Below are positions 1 to 8,760 of a stretch of 21,676 nt of DNA, piece after piece (position 1 is the first letter of the stretch; every line of letters begins with the position of its first letter). The DNA is from Stramenopiles sp. TOSAG23-2 (taxonomy: Eukaryota > Sar), in the NCBI GenBank assembly GCA_900128395.1, contig LT649530.1, positions 1 through 21,676 of the forward strand. Direction: 5' to 3'. The position numbers and the translations under genes are program-made. Below the pieces are notes generated by a model. The model searched no databases and was not told the origin of the DNA. It saw nothing but the letters and a program-made list of their open reading frames with translations.

Positions 1-221
1 AATTGGAAAACGTACATCATAGGAAGGCGGAGAATAAATTGTACCAGGGTACATATATATATATTATATTATATAAAAAATAAATAAGAGAATTAATTTT
101 ATATATAAAAATACCAACGAGATACGAAGTATTTATATATCACATATTAATGTTTTTAAAAGTCTACTCTCTCAATATATATAAAAATATACTAGTGTAT
201 ATATTTTTATTACTTTTTTTT
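1..221. other. AT-rich 3' flank, no gene seen
   Basis: This stretch lies downstream of the minus-strand gene ending at 222. It is almost wholly A/T, with (TA)n runs at about 51-75 and a T-run at about 214-223. The one conspicuous GC-bearing element is a perfect short palindrome at 41-52 (arms GTACC/GGTAC around AG), which resembles the GTACC-type palindromes near 1745-1820 and 5517-5554. No coding potential was recognised. Confidence 0.6.
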
Positions 222-1199
222 TTAAAAAGTGCGAAAACCTTTCTTTTTATCTCCAACCCATTTGTCTTTTGCAAATTCACGATACATTGATCTTGCTTTG
301 TAACTTGGTTCAACATATGGTCCAGTGGATAGCGAATTACGTCTAGGACTTTTTCTAAATGCAAATGGTATATCATTCATGTCTTCTTCAGCTGTAACAA
401 CACCACCAAATCTAGATGCGGCAGTCTCTATATCTTGTCTTTTACTTTCATTGATTAATTTTTTCAGCTTTACCTCACTATCTAATTTTTTGATCCGTCT
501 TCGGTTCATTAATTGATGATAATCACGACGATTTAACACAAGCTGAAAACTAAAAGAGTCCCCTTCCTGCAATTGGTATTCTGAAGCATTTGCATGAGGA
601 AATGCAATACCCTTATTTACCTTTGTTTCCCAACCGTAAATTGAAGCTTTTCTAGTTCTCTTTGCTTTCTTCTTTGCATTTCTAGTCGGTATTGGTATTC
701 TTCTTTCTCTCTCCAATGTTTGTGAAGCATATTCTTCCCGTGCAGCATCTACTAAAGCTAGTTCATCTGCTGTTTGTCCCATAGACTGCTGCATATTATC
801 GTATATCATATTAGAATCTTCTTGGCTATAAGTTGTTTTTTCATTATTTTGTCTTAAGTTAGTATTCCTCATCGAGGTGTTATTTATTTGATCTATGTTT
901 TGTGATACATTATTATCATCATCTTGTGCTATTTTTGTTGGACTACTATTTTTACTTTGCAAAACCTTGCGCAAACGGCGGCATTGTTTTTGGAACAATA
1001 CAATCCTAGTATCAGTATCATTATCCTGTATGAATTCTTCAAGTCTATCTATTTCTTTAGCTATTTCACCACACATGTACTCTACCGTTGCCCTTTCTCC
1101 CTCTCTAGAAGCATCATTAAAAGTTTGTATTATTCCGCTCACTTGTTGTTCATATGGTGGACCTAATTTTAACTTGAGTTTTTTCCAATCTATAGGCAT
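222..1199 (-). CDS. Unrecognised 325-aa basic protein
   Basis: I do not recognise this protein. The frame opens at an ATG at 1197-1199 and closes with TAA at 222-224. Residues 1-83 are a charged, probably helical N-terminal part. Residues about 84-140 are Asn/Ser/Gln-rich and probably disordered. A strongly basic patch follows around 163-190 (including KKKAKRTRK), which could be a nuclear signal or a nucleic-acid or microtubule contact. The second half has a compact block starting FSFQLVLNRRDYHQL, a charged helix, and a Pro/Ser/aromatic C-terminus (PYVEPSYKARSMYREF, then KDKWVG) that reads like a conserved short motif. There is no signal peptide or membrane segment. It is divergent from the Sfi1-like gene across an 835-bp spacer. 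The length and normal codon use argue for a real gene; overlapping frames on the other strand are shorter and lack a protein-like composition. Confidence 0.8.
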   Translation of the reverse strand: MPIDWKKLKLKLGPPYEQQVSGIIQTFNDASREGERATVEYMCGEIAKEIDRLEEFIQDNDTDTRIVLFQKQCRRLRKVLQSKNSSPTKIAQDDDNNVSQNIDQINNTSMRNTNLRQNNEKTTYSQEDSNMIYDNMQQSMGQTADELALVDAAREEYASQTLERERRIPIPTRNAKKKAKRTRKASIYGWETKVNKGIAFPHANASEYQLQEGDSFSFQLVLNRRDYHQLMNRRRIKKLDSEVKLKKLINESKRQDIETAASRFGGVVTAEEDMNDIPFAFRKSPRRNSLSTGPYVEPSYKARSMYREFAKDKWVGDKKKGFRTF

Positions 1200-1361
1200 C
1201 TTAATTTCTCTCTTTTATGTTAACGAAGATTCTTGTATATATATGCTAGTTGTTTTATATTGTCTGCTTTTACGTTTCGTCTTTGCATTGCAGGTGTATG
1301 TATACATATTTATTATTGTTATTGCCATTATTATTATTATTTAGAATAACTAGGATTGCTA

Positions 1362-1412
1362 GCTAACCACCAGGCTAACTGGCTAACCAGCTAACCAGCT
1401 AACTGGCTAACA
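1362..1412. repeat. Tandem GCTAACCA/GCTAACTG array
   Basis: Six GCTAAC-type units occur in about 50 bp. Units of 8 bp begin at 1362, 1374, 1382, 1390 and 1398, and a shortened unit begins at 1406. The last two bases of each unit alternate between CA and TG, so neighbouring units create short CCAG/CTGG complementary pairs. A 4-bp insertion follows the first unit. Function unknown; it could be replication slippage or a multi-copy protein-binding site. Confidence 0.85.
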
Positions 1413-1750
1413 GCATTTTTTTTACTCTAGAGCTACTGCTGCGATGCTGCGATCAAGAATTTCCAAAAGAAACACTGCTACAGACGATTCGGTATTCGGT
1501 AGTGCTATGTTCATTTTATATTAAACCTTAAAACTACAGCCTTTTTTTTATTCGTTCAAATTTGGTTATTATAGGCACAGTAAAGGAAATGTGGCTGCCT
1601 GTGTGTTTAAGTTGATAAAGGTTGCAAAGAAACAAATGAAAACTGAAAACTAATAGCAAATCTAACTAATGTCAGAATACAAAAGACTTTGTATTATACC
1701 AAAAGTTCATCAAGTTAAACTTAAAGTCAGAAATATCGAAGGTTGTACCT

Positions 1751-1785
1751 GACCAGCTGCTGGTCTGCTTAGTGCATACCAGCAG
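1751..1785. repeat. Nested palindromes in divergent spacer
   Basis: A perfect 15-base palindrome (GACCAGC, T, GCTGGTC) occupies 1751-1765. Its right part, CTGCTGGT at 1757-1764, is also exactly complementary to ACCAGCAG at 1778-1785, so two alternative hairpins can form. A separate 9-base palindrome, TACCAGGTA, follows at 1812-1820. The surrounding DNA is strongly AT-rich, so these GC-containing arms stand out. Confidence 0.75.
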
Positions 1786-2034
1786 GGCATACCGACCTGT
1801 AATAATAATAATACCAGGTACTACTAAATAATTGACATCGAGGACAACAATCTAAATCCACAGGTGAAAAAAGTGAACAAGAAGAGTAATAAGATAAAGT
1901 GAAAGAAAGAAACGGAGCAACATCGTCCTAAATATTTATATCTATATATTTATATCCAAGCGTGTAACGTTTTTGAATTGAAAGACACACCTGGGCATAT
2001 ATATATATATATATACATATTTATTTATACAACC

Positions 2035-5000
2035 ATGGATTTTGATGGATTAGTGACAGAGCACTCATTTACATATCCAGAGCAAAATTATTCACACGAA
2101 GCAAGTGTATTGATTGAAGATGACTTTTTTGTTGGCGACGTTGTTGAAATCTTCTCATCTCCAAAACGCACTTCACCGTCTCGATCCATTAACCGTGCTA
2201 GTGAACATCCTGATTTAGACCCCGAAATGCTACGAATAGTGGAAGAAGTAATTATGGCAGCAGAGGTTGCTGTGACGACTAACATGGACAAAACGAAAAG
2301 GTTTCATGGACGAGTTATTCAAGGTAGAACAATGGTAAAGCTAAAAGATATTTTGCACATTTATAATAGGTATAAGGTAGAGCTATGTATAGACACTATC
2401 TTAGATTCAAATCTCTACTCATTCCTGATGGATTTAGATTTGATACCGGAGCAAAATTGGTGGAGCAAGTTAGATACGGTATTAAATTCAGCAGGAAGCG
2501 TGACTAGAGAAATGTTAAAAAAAGAGGAAGTCGATACAGAAGAAAATAATGAGTTTGCAGAATCATATCACCAAATAACAATGATGCAAAATGTTTTTGA
2601 AAGCTGGAAATCCACCGTTGCCTTGGGAAAGCGAAAAGTTGCAGCGCAGCCATTATTAGTGTTTTCTGCACTAAGGTGGATCCGCTCATCGTCTTTACCA
2701 ATACAAATTTTATTTGATAGTAGGCGAAAAATATTAAAGAAACATGGTTTGCCACCACGTATATCTGATAGATTAGATATACCAACAGATGGTGGTTTAA
2801 AAACTGCATCTAAAGCAATGGGAGGGATGCACGCTTGGTTGATGAGAAAATTATTCTTAGCGTGGTATGAAAACACACAAAAAATTTTGGTACTTAGACT
2901 GAAATGGATCCGAAGGAAACGTAATTTGATTTTTAATGCATGGAAAGAATTTACAATAACAGAACAGTATCACAGACGTACGCTAGATGCTTGGGGGGAT
3001 AGATGGAAAAGGCCATTTAAACGTTTTATGTTGCTTAAGTTAAGATATCGAGTAAAAGAATACAAACGCCAATTGGTTCTACATGCAGAATTAGCAAATG
3101 AAAGACGAATAATGATGACAGCATTCTCAATATGGTATGATCAATGGGAATTGAAAAGACAATTGACTAGGTTCATAGCTAGATGGAAAAATATGGGTGT
3201 ATTGAAAACGTTTGACCAATGGGTAGCTTACACAGAGGATCAAAAAGAATACAAAATGAAAATCAACAAATCAATGAGACGTTTAAAAAATAAGACGTTA
3301 ACAAATGCATTCGATGGATGGTATTCAGTTACATATGCAGAACAAGAGGAAAAAAGAAAATTTAAAAAAGTAACATCGTGGTTTTTAAAAGGTTCCATGA
3401 CTAAAGCATTTAATAGCTGGGTAGCAAATGTACATAAGATAGTCCGAGAAAGAAGAGTTGTTGAAAGATTTATTTACAGATTGAAAACAAGAAATGCAAG
3501 AAAAGTATTCAATACGTGGTATGACACGATACACAAGTGGAAATATAATAGAACGATTGTTATTAAACATAGAAGATATCGAAATGAGATCTCATTAGAA
3601 CGTCATTTTTACATATGGTTTAAAGAAATTAGGGATGAACGTATTATAAGGCGTCATATTCGTATGAAAAATTGGAATAAAGCAATTGTTATATTTAATG
3701 AATGGAAAACAGAAACAAAAGAATTAAAAGCTTTATATCGCAAACTAGCAAAGGAGCGAAGATATGCAACAAAGTTCAGAATCATTAGACATTGGCGTGT
3801 ACGTGCTATAAAGTGGAAAACCAGAAAAAATTTGTTGAAACTAGGCGCAAAACACAAACGACAACAAGACATCCACCGTACTTTGATATTGTGGGATAAA
3901 TATGCTAAAAATAAACTAGTAATGAAAAAACGAAATGTTGAAGCACAGAAGTTTTTAAAACGTTTACATCGAAGACGTGTGTTCAAAGGGTTCGTGAATA
4001 ATTTGACTGTAAGCCGTAGATTAAGAACATTTTTCATGCGTGGATTAATTGTGTTTAAGTTTTGGTCATTGCCTGACATGTTTTATGCTTGGCGTAAATA
4101 CATTCGAAATAAAAAAATTGCTGTCAGTATGTATATGACAAATTACAAAATATCAAAAGCAATAACTTTGTGGAGAAATAGATTGGAAACAACAAAAGAG
4201 CATAGAATTTATTATAAAAAAGGTAAAAAAATATTGCTAAAAAATGTAAAGCGAAAGTATATGCAGAATTGGAAGTTGTATGTTCTGGAACAAATAGCTG
4301 GAAAAGATGAGCGTTTAAAGCGGGAAAAAAGTTATAAACGATACTGCAAAAAGACTACAGTTAGATGGTTACACGAGTATACGATAAATGTACGCTTATG
4401 GCGCTTGAACATGAAGAAAGCAAAGGCGTTCCAACGAAAATCCATGATAACGCTGTTCTTTAGAGAATGGTCTGATATAATTATATTGCATAATAAAACT
4501 AGTTCATTACGTAATAAAGTTCAAAAAACGTATATGAAACAATATTTAAACACATGGAAAATATATATTGTAAATGTAAAGGAGGAGAACGTTCGACAAC
4601 AAAAAGCTATCATTTTACATGAAAAATTGAGTGTAAAAAACGCTCTACGATTCTGGAATAAATATACATCGGAATGCGTAAATCTATATAATGCTAATAT
4701 TAAAGCAATGGAGTTGAACAGACTTCGAATATTACGTTTTGGATTTTATAATGGTTTTCGATCTGTTTTATTCAAGAAACGCATGATGATACAAGCAGAA
4801 GAAATCTATGATGCAATGAGAAAAAAAGAAACTTTTAAACATTGGGTTAATTATTATAAACGGTGTAAACGCAATAAAAAAATTCTTAAATTCTTCGATC
4901 GTAGAACCATGAGCAAACATTTCAGTGCATGGAAAAAATATTACAACAAGGCCATGAACGATAAAACCAAACTAAATAAAGCAATAAATAGTATGAAAGG

Positions 5001-5430
5001 TGTAAAACAACACTTAGCAATCATGCAATGGCGAAAGTTTACACATCGAGCTATCGATGAAAAATTAATGCAAAAACATTACAATGCCTGTTTAAGATTT
5101 TTTAAATTAAACAGACGCTTTCGTTATTTAAACAAGTGTTTATCATATTGGCATGGGATAGTTTTAAGACGCAAGTATGTAGACGCATGTTCCATCGTTG
5201 TTGCCCAAAGAAGAAGAAGGAAAACATTAGCAGAAATTTTCAATAGTTGGAGAAATATGGATAAAGATATTACATTTGGTATAATGGATCCTAGCCGTGA
5301 TAGCAATAGCAGCAGTGCCAGTGGAGTAGATGATTATGACGACGACATTGAAATCGAGGAAAAAGAAATGGAAAGCAATGCTACTACAAAAAGCAATGTT
5401 GTATTTGAAGAACCTTTAAAAGAAGTTTAA
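2035..5430 (+). CDS. Sfi1-like centrin-binding repeat protein
   Basis: The start is the ATG at 2035 in a good context (AACCATGG). An upstream open stretch from 1978 begins with TTG and translates a (TA)n run, so I exclude it. The protein is 1131 aa. Residues 1-185 form an acidic, repeat-free N-terminal part. From about residue 186 to 1075 there are roughly 26 copies of a short helical unit ending in an aromatic/hydrophobic-x-x-Trp signature (VFESW, LFLAW, AFDGW, AFNSW, VFNTW, HFSAW, IFNSW and others), usually spaced about 30-40 residues apart and separated by Lys/Arg-rich helix. This is the layout of Sfi1 proteins, in which each unit binds one centrin along a long helix at the spindle pole body, centriole or basal body. 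The C-terminal 50 residues are Ser- and Asp/Glu-rich. Family assignment rests on repeat form; orthology to yeast SFI1 cannot be judged because many protists carry several Sfi1-repeat proteins. Confidence 0.88.
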   Translation: MDFDGLVTEHSFTYPEQNYSHEASVLIEDDFFVGDVVEIFSSPKRTSPSRSINRASEHPDLDPEMLRIVEEVIMAAEVAVTTNMDKTKRFHGRVIQGRTMVKLKDILHIYNRYKVELCIDTILDSNLYSFLMDLDLIPEQNWWSKLDTVLNSAGSVTREMLKKEEVDTEENNEFAESYHQITMMQNVFESWKSTVALGKRKVAAQPLLVFSALRWIRSSSLPIQILFDSRRKILKKHGLPPRISDRLDIPTDGGLKTASKAMGGMHAWLMRKLFLAWYENTQKILVLRLKWIRRKRNLIFNAWKEFTITEQYHRRTLDAWGDRWKRPFKRFMLLKLRYRVKEYKRQLVLHAELANERRIMMTAFSIWYDQWELKRQLTRFIARWKNMGVLKTFDQWVAYTEDQKEYKMKINKSMRRLKNKTLTNAFDGWYSVTYAEQEEKRKFKKVTSWFLKGSMTKAFNSWVANVHKIVRERRVVERFIYRLKTRNARKVFNTWYDTIHKWKYNRTIVIKHRRYRNEISLERHFYIWFKEIRDERIIRRHIRMKNWNKAIVIFNEWKTETKELKALYRKLAKERRYATKFRIIRHWRVRAIKWKTRKNLLKLGAKHKRQQDIHRTLILWDKYAKNKLVMKKRNVEAQKFLKRLHRRRVFKGFVNNLTVSRRLRTFFMRGLIVFKFWSLPDMFYAWRKYIRNKKIAVSMYMTNYKISKAITLWRNRLETTKEHRIYYKKGKKILLKNVKRKYMQNWKLYVLEQIAGKDERLKREKSYKRYCKKTTVRWLHEYTINVRLWRLNMKKAKAFQRKSMITLFFREWSDIIILHNKTSSLRNKVQKTYMKQYLNTWKIYIVNVKEENVRQQKAIILHEKLSVKNALRFWNKYTSECVNLYNANIKAMELNRLRILRFGFYNGFRSVLFKKRMMIQAEEIYDAMRKKETFKHWVNYYKRCKRNKKILKFFDRRTMSKHFSAWKKYYNKAMNDKTKLNKAINSMKGVKQHLAIMQWRKFTHRAIDEKLMQKHYNACLRFFKLNRRFRYLNKCLSYWHGIVLRRKYVDACSIVVAQRRRRKTLAEIFNSWRNMDKDITFGIMDPSRDSNSSSASGVDDYDDDIEIEEKEMESNATTKSNVVFEEPLKEV
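4466..4518 (+). repeat. 53-bp segment duplicated at window end
   Basis: This stretch is inside the Sfi1-like coding sequence, where it reads in frame across a repeat unit (around WSDIII). It recurs base for base, in the same orientation, at 21622-21674. The flanking bases on both sides differ. Because this copy lies in an intact reading frame, it is the natural source copy. Confidence 0.97.
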
Positions 5431-5931
5431 AATTAGTCGTCTATTATTATTGTACCTTTCTCTGAACACCATACGACCTCGTAGATCTTCCCAGGTCCAA
5501 ATCTCCGTTTTACTGTGTACCTGGGGTTATAATATACCACAGCTGGCCAGGTACAGTGTGTGTAAAAAAAATACATGATAATTTATGAGATAGTTTTTAG
5601 TTTTTTGTTGTAAACTCGATGATTTCAAATGATAGGATGGGAAGTAGAAAATGTAGTAAAAGAGTATGATATATTATAATAGCATCACAGCACCTATTAT
5701 ATTACAGTAGACGACTATCTATAATTCAATTATACCACCACCTTAATTATCCTAATTGGACGTTATTAATAAAATTCAAATAATTCATAAAAAATTAATT
5801 ATTTATAATTTTTTTGATGAGAAAGTACTAAATATATAAATATATGTAAGTACTAAGTAACAAGAATTTAAAACATCAAAGTATACATCCTGTAAATTAC
5901 ATCAGCAGTACTATTAAACTAAACTATAATA
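5431..5931. other. Intergenic spacer with inverted repeats
   Basis: This 501-bp spacer separates two plus-strand genes, so it should hold the 3' end of the Sfi1-like gene and the promoter of the membrane-protein gene. The first 130 bp are relatively GC-rich and carry the inverted repeats at 5490-5557. The remainder is A/T-rich, with one TACCACCACC decamer at 5733-5742 and a T/A-rich tract just before the next ATG. No coding frame is evident. Confidence 0.6.
5490..5557. repeat. Three-armed CCAGGT/ACCTGG inverted repeat
   Basis: CCCAGGT at 5490-5496 is exactly complementary to ACCTGGG at 5519-5525. That middle arm overlaps GTACCTGG at 5517-5524, which is exactly complementary to CCAGGTAC at 5547-5554. 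Beyond a two-base bulge the second hairpin is extended by ACT/AGT. The middle arm can therefore pair with either the left or the right arm, but not both. It lies 60-127 bp after the Sfi1-like stop codon, so it may be within that transcript's 3' UTR. Confidence 0.75.
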
Positions 5932-8349
5932 ATGGCATCGGTACCTGCTAATGATAAAATAGAAGAAATTCAGGAGTCTGAGCAACTAGAAAATCCATAT
6001 GATGTCCCAACTCCGCTATTGAATATACGTAATCGTTCGCCGAAAACTACTAGAAAAAGCGAGAGAAACTATCCTCAAAATAGCCTGAAACAAATACAGT
6101 TAGGGCCTAGCATGCAGAAAGAAGAACATGATCATCCTGACGAGGTAAAATCTAGTTTGTGCCACGATATTTCTACACGAATATTGATTTTGTTATGCGA
6201 TACTGATTTAGAAAATGCTTGTCATGCAATATTACGGAAAAGAGGAAAGGAGGAAGACCGACAAGGTTATTTACAATACCTTGTAAAGAGATTTATCTTT
6301 CCAACATTCCCTGCAATATTTTGTTGGATTTTGACCATAGTAGGGAAATCATCTTTTGTTTTATGTTCCTTTGTATCATCAATAGTTTGGTATTTGGTCT
6401 CTTTTTTATTGATTTTATATACTTTTTCAAATTTACATAATAGCGATGATGTCGTTAGCAATTATAGCGATAAAGCTAAAATTAAAGAAAAAAAAATACG
6501 TTCATCATCATCTATTTTTTCCAATGCAACAAAATATTATTATAAGGAACATTATAATTTATTTAGCAACGAGAATATAACTTCGAATGCATTTCTGAAA
6601 TGGTTGCAAGTATTGACGATATTATCCATAAGTGTAGTCTTTGTCGATCTGATGTTTACACATTTTATATTTATAGATAGTAAATTTAGTTTTGGATACT
6701 TCTTGGGAAACTTGTTTTTTGGAATTATTGCATTTATTGCTTTGCCACTTTGGTTTTATATACAACGTAGACGCCGGGATTTATCAACTGCTAGTAAATA
6801 TCAACCTTCAACACCAATTGCTACAGTAAGCTACATCACTTTATTTCTTTGTTTAATTTGTTCGTATGTATCTTACAATACAGATAAAAATTATTGGGGA
6901 TGGATAACACCATTGTTTTTTGTACATATATTTGCAGTTTTATTAGATGCAAATAAAAACTTGCAGTATAATTTTCAATATGTCATTTTTTACTGTTCAG
7001 TTATGTTAAGAACTCCTGATTTTCTAGGACATGCTGTAATGCATTATCATGATATGATTGAATCATATTTTGCTGCATTAGATGAACACGAATATACGTT
7101 GCAAATATTTAAAGTTTTATTTTCATTAATCTTTTTAGTTGTGATGACTTTGTATGTTGTTGTATTAAAATTTGTAGTACAACGAATGTCTACAAAATAT
7201 ACATCATCACGATTCTTATATGTTGGACAGTTGTATTATTACATGTTTTGGTACTTACTAATTGTAGAGGAGAAACCAACTGATTGGACGTTTTGGGCCA
7301 TGCTTTTGTTACAAAATTTAAATTATATATTGATGAATACTGGTGTTTATGAAGATCTAAATTCTTTGCGATTAATAGTATACAAAAAATGCGTCTTGGC
7401 AAATAGCAATAGCAAGAAACGAAAACTTGGGAAAAGAAATAGTGATTTACCAACTGCAAATGATGAGGAACATGATAATAGTGTTGCTTCCTCTTCTTCC
7501 TCCTCTCAAAATAATAACAAGAATAAAAACAATAGCAATACTGATGGAAACAATACCTCCTCTAATGATAATACTAATGATGAGAAAAATATATTGCAAA
7601 ATGAAATAAATGAACTACAATATCGTGTACAAGTAGCTGAAAACGATCATTTAGCTGATACGACTGCATTAATTGTGGTTGTTACTACAACTATATTGTG
7701 GGTCATTTTAGGGGAAAAAGACGTTATGGTGAAAGAATATAATCGACAAGTTTTAGTAGATGATGTTATTGGTGGAGGAGGTGGATTCGGTGAAGTAAAA
7801 TTAATAGAAATACATCAAAAAATTGCAATTGGAAATTTATTAATCCGATTTGTATGCACTTTTGTCTGTAGATTAATAAGCCAACGTATTTCACATTTAG
7901 TATTTGCATTGAAGGAACGTTGTTTGGAACGGCGAAATAAAGCACAAATAGCACAATCATCATCATCATCATCTTCTTCTAAATCATCACCAAAGACATC
8001 ACGCAGACGTGGAAGAGATTCTTTGGCAAATTTACAATTTGGGGAAGCGAAAGAAATGGTCAATATTGCTTACGATGATAATAACGATGGTGATGATGAT
8101 GAAGAAAAGCAGCACGGAAAGAGAACAACTAATGCCCCAAATAAAAGGAAACGAAAACAATATTTACATCGTGCTTCAACTGTACAAACAATGACAGGTG
8201 TGAATATACCAAAAGGTGCAGCTGCAATTATTTTAGAATTTGAAGACAGTTTCTGGTTCTTTTTATTGACATCTATTACAGTATCATTTTCGTGTTTACA
8301 ATATATAAATATGCCAGTAAGATTAGCATTTTGTAGACAATATGGATAA
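5932..8349 (+). CDS. Unrecognised multi-pass membrane protein
   Basis: I do not recognise the family. The 805-aa frame starts at ATG 5932 and ends TAA. Residues 1-120 are a hydrophilic, presumably cytosolic N-terminus. Hydrophobic segments long enough to span a membrane lie at about 121-138, 141-167, 224-248, 254-277, 296-315, 321-340, 345-360, 393-416, 428-446, 452-470, 577-594, 631-650 and 773-792, so 11-13 passes. Two loops carry low-complexity tracts: Ser/Asn-rich at about 518-550, and Ser-, basic- and Asp-rich at about 675-745. A short heptad-like stretch (551-572) sits before the eleventh segment, and a poly-Gly run is at 614-618. There is no N-terminal signal peptide. A transporter or scaffold role in an internal or plasma membrane is possible, but nothing in the sequence identifies a substrate. 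It is convergent with the thioesterase gene. Confidence 0.8.
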   Translation: MASVPANDKIEEIQESEQLENPYDVPTPLLNIRNRSPKTTRKSERNYPQNSLKQIQLGPSMQKEEHDHPDEVKSSLCHDISTRILILLCDTDLENACHAILRKRGKEEDRQGYLQYLVKRFIFPTFPAIFCWILTIVGKSSFVLCSFVSSIVWYLVSFLLILYTFSNLHNSDDVVSNYSDKAKIKEKKIRSSSSIFSNATKYYYKEHYNLFSNENITSNAFLKWLQVLTILSISVVFVDLMFTHFIFIDSKFSFGYFLGNLFFGIIAFIALPLWFYIQRRRRDLSTASKYQPSTPIATVSYITLFLCLICSYVSYNTDKNYWGWITPLFFVHIFAVLLDANKNLQYNFQYVIFYCSVMLRTPDFLGHAVMHYHDMIESYFAALDEHEYTLQIFKVLFSLIFLVVMTLYVVVLKFVVQRMSTKYTSSRFLYVGQLYYYMFWYLLIVEEKPTDWTFWAMLLLQNLNYILMNTGVYEDLNSLRLIVYKKCVLANSNSKKRKLGKRNSDLPTANDEEHDNSVASSSSSSQNNNKNKNNSNTDGNNTSSNDNTNDEKNILQNEINELQYRVQVAENDHLADTTALIVVVTTTILWVILGEKDVMVKEYNRQVLVDDVIGGGGGFGEVKLIEIHQKIAIGNLLIRFVCTFVCRLISQRISHLVFALKERCLERRNKAQIAQSSSSSSSSKSSPKTSRRRGRDSLANLQFGEAKEMVNIAYDDNNDGDDDEEKQHGKRTTNAPNKRKRKQYLHRASTVQTMTGVNIPKGAAAIILEFEDSFWFFLLTSITVSFSCLQYINMPVRLAFCRQYG

Positions 8350-8760
8350 TAAAAGCCAGAATTTAGAGAGCGAAAAGAGTTGATTTTAAAAAGAGGTGAA
8401 TTGTACGACGTACGAATATATATATATATATTTACATATATAAATAAGAGAATTTTTTATATATTTACATATATATTATAGGTTACGCATAATTTATTTT
8501 TTATAATTTACTCAATGATAATTCCTTCGTACTCTATTATTTAAAAAAATCTCGCAAATTAAAAATGATTATATATTTTATATAATATAATATTATAATA
8601 TATATATATATATATATATAATATATATCTAGATAGACTATTTTATACGACGAACACTTTGTAACTTTTAAATTTTAACCACATCATCTACCACCACCGC
8701 ACCGAGGATGGTATGATATATATGATATATACGAATATTAAATATGTAATATGGCACCAA
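8350..8760. other. Convergent intergenic spacer, (TA)n-rich
   Basis: This 411-bp spacer lies between two convergent genes and should contain both 3' UTRs and polyadenylation regions. It is dominated by TA runs, the longest at about 8595-8623, with shorter ones near 8417-8432 and 8455-8475. A TACCACCACC decamer occurs at 8689-8698 in a small GC-richer patch. No coding frame or RNA gene was recognised. Confidence 0.6.

Larger units (their letters stand above)
1200..2034. promoter_or_regulatory. Divergent intergenic region, repeat-rich
   Basis: This 835-bp spacer separates two divergent genes and should hold both promoters. It is AT-rich at both ends, with (TA)n just before each start. Its centre contains islands of higher GC made of small repeats: a tandem 8-mer array at 1362-1412, a doubled TGCTGCGA at 1437-1452, a doubled ATTCGGT at 1487-1500, and palindromes at 1751-1785 and 1812-1820. 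The bidirectional promoter role is inferred from layout only. No TATA box or spliced-leader site could be assigned with confidence. Confidence 0.5.

Noticed and set aside
1362-1412. CRISPR-like repeat array
   Set aside because: Units are only 8 bp and contiguous with no spacers; the genome is eukaryotic.
1978-2034. N-terminal extension of the Sfi1-like protein
   Set aside because: It would begin with TTG and translates a (TA)n tract into an alternating Ile/Tyr run; the ATG at 2035 has a good context.
3654-4079. Antisense open frame in the Sfi1-like gene
   Set aside because: It arises opposite Lys/Arg-rich codons and shows no domain or independent start context.
7496-7590. Asn/Ser tracts as evidence for Dictyostelium
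   Set aside because: Such tracts occur in many AT-rich protists; the lack of introns and the Sfi1 protein (basal-body type) do not favour a dictyostelid.
7770-7800. Gly-rich loop resembling a protein-kinase nucleotide loop in the membrane protein
   Set aside because: The poly-Gly then Phe-Gly-Glu-Val looks like a kinase loop, but no catalytic Lys/HRD/DFG motifs follow and it sits between hydrophobic segments.
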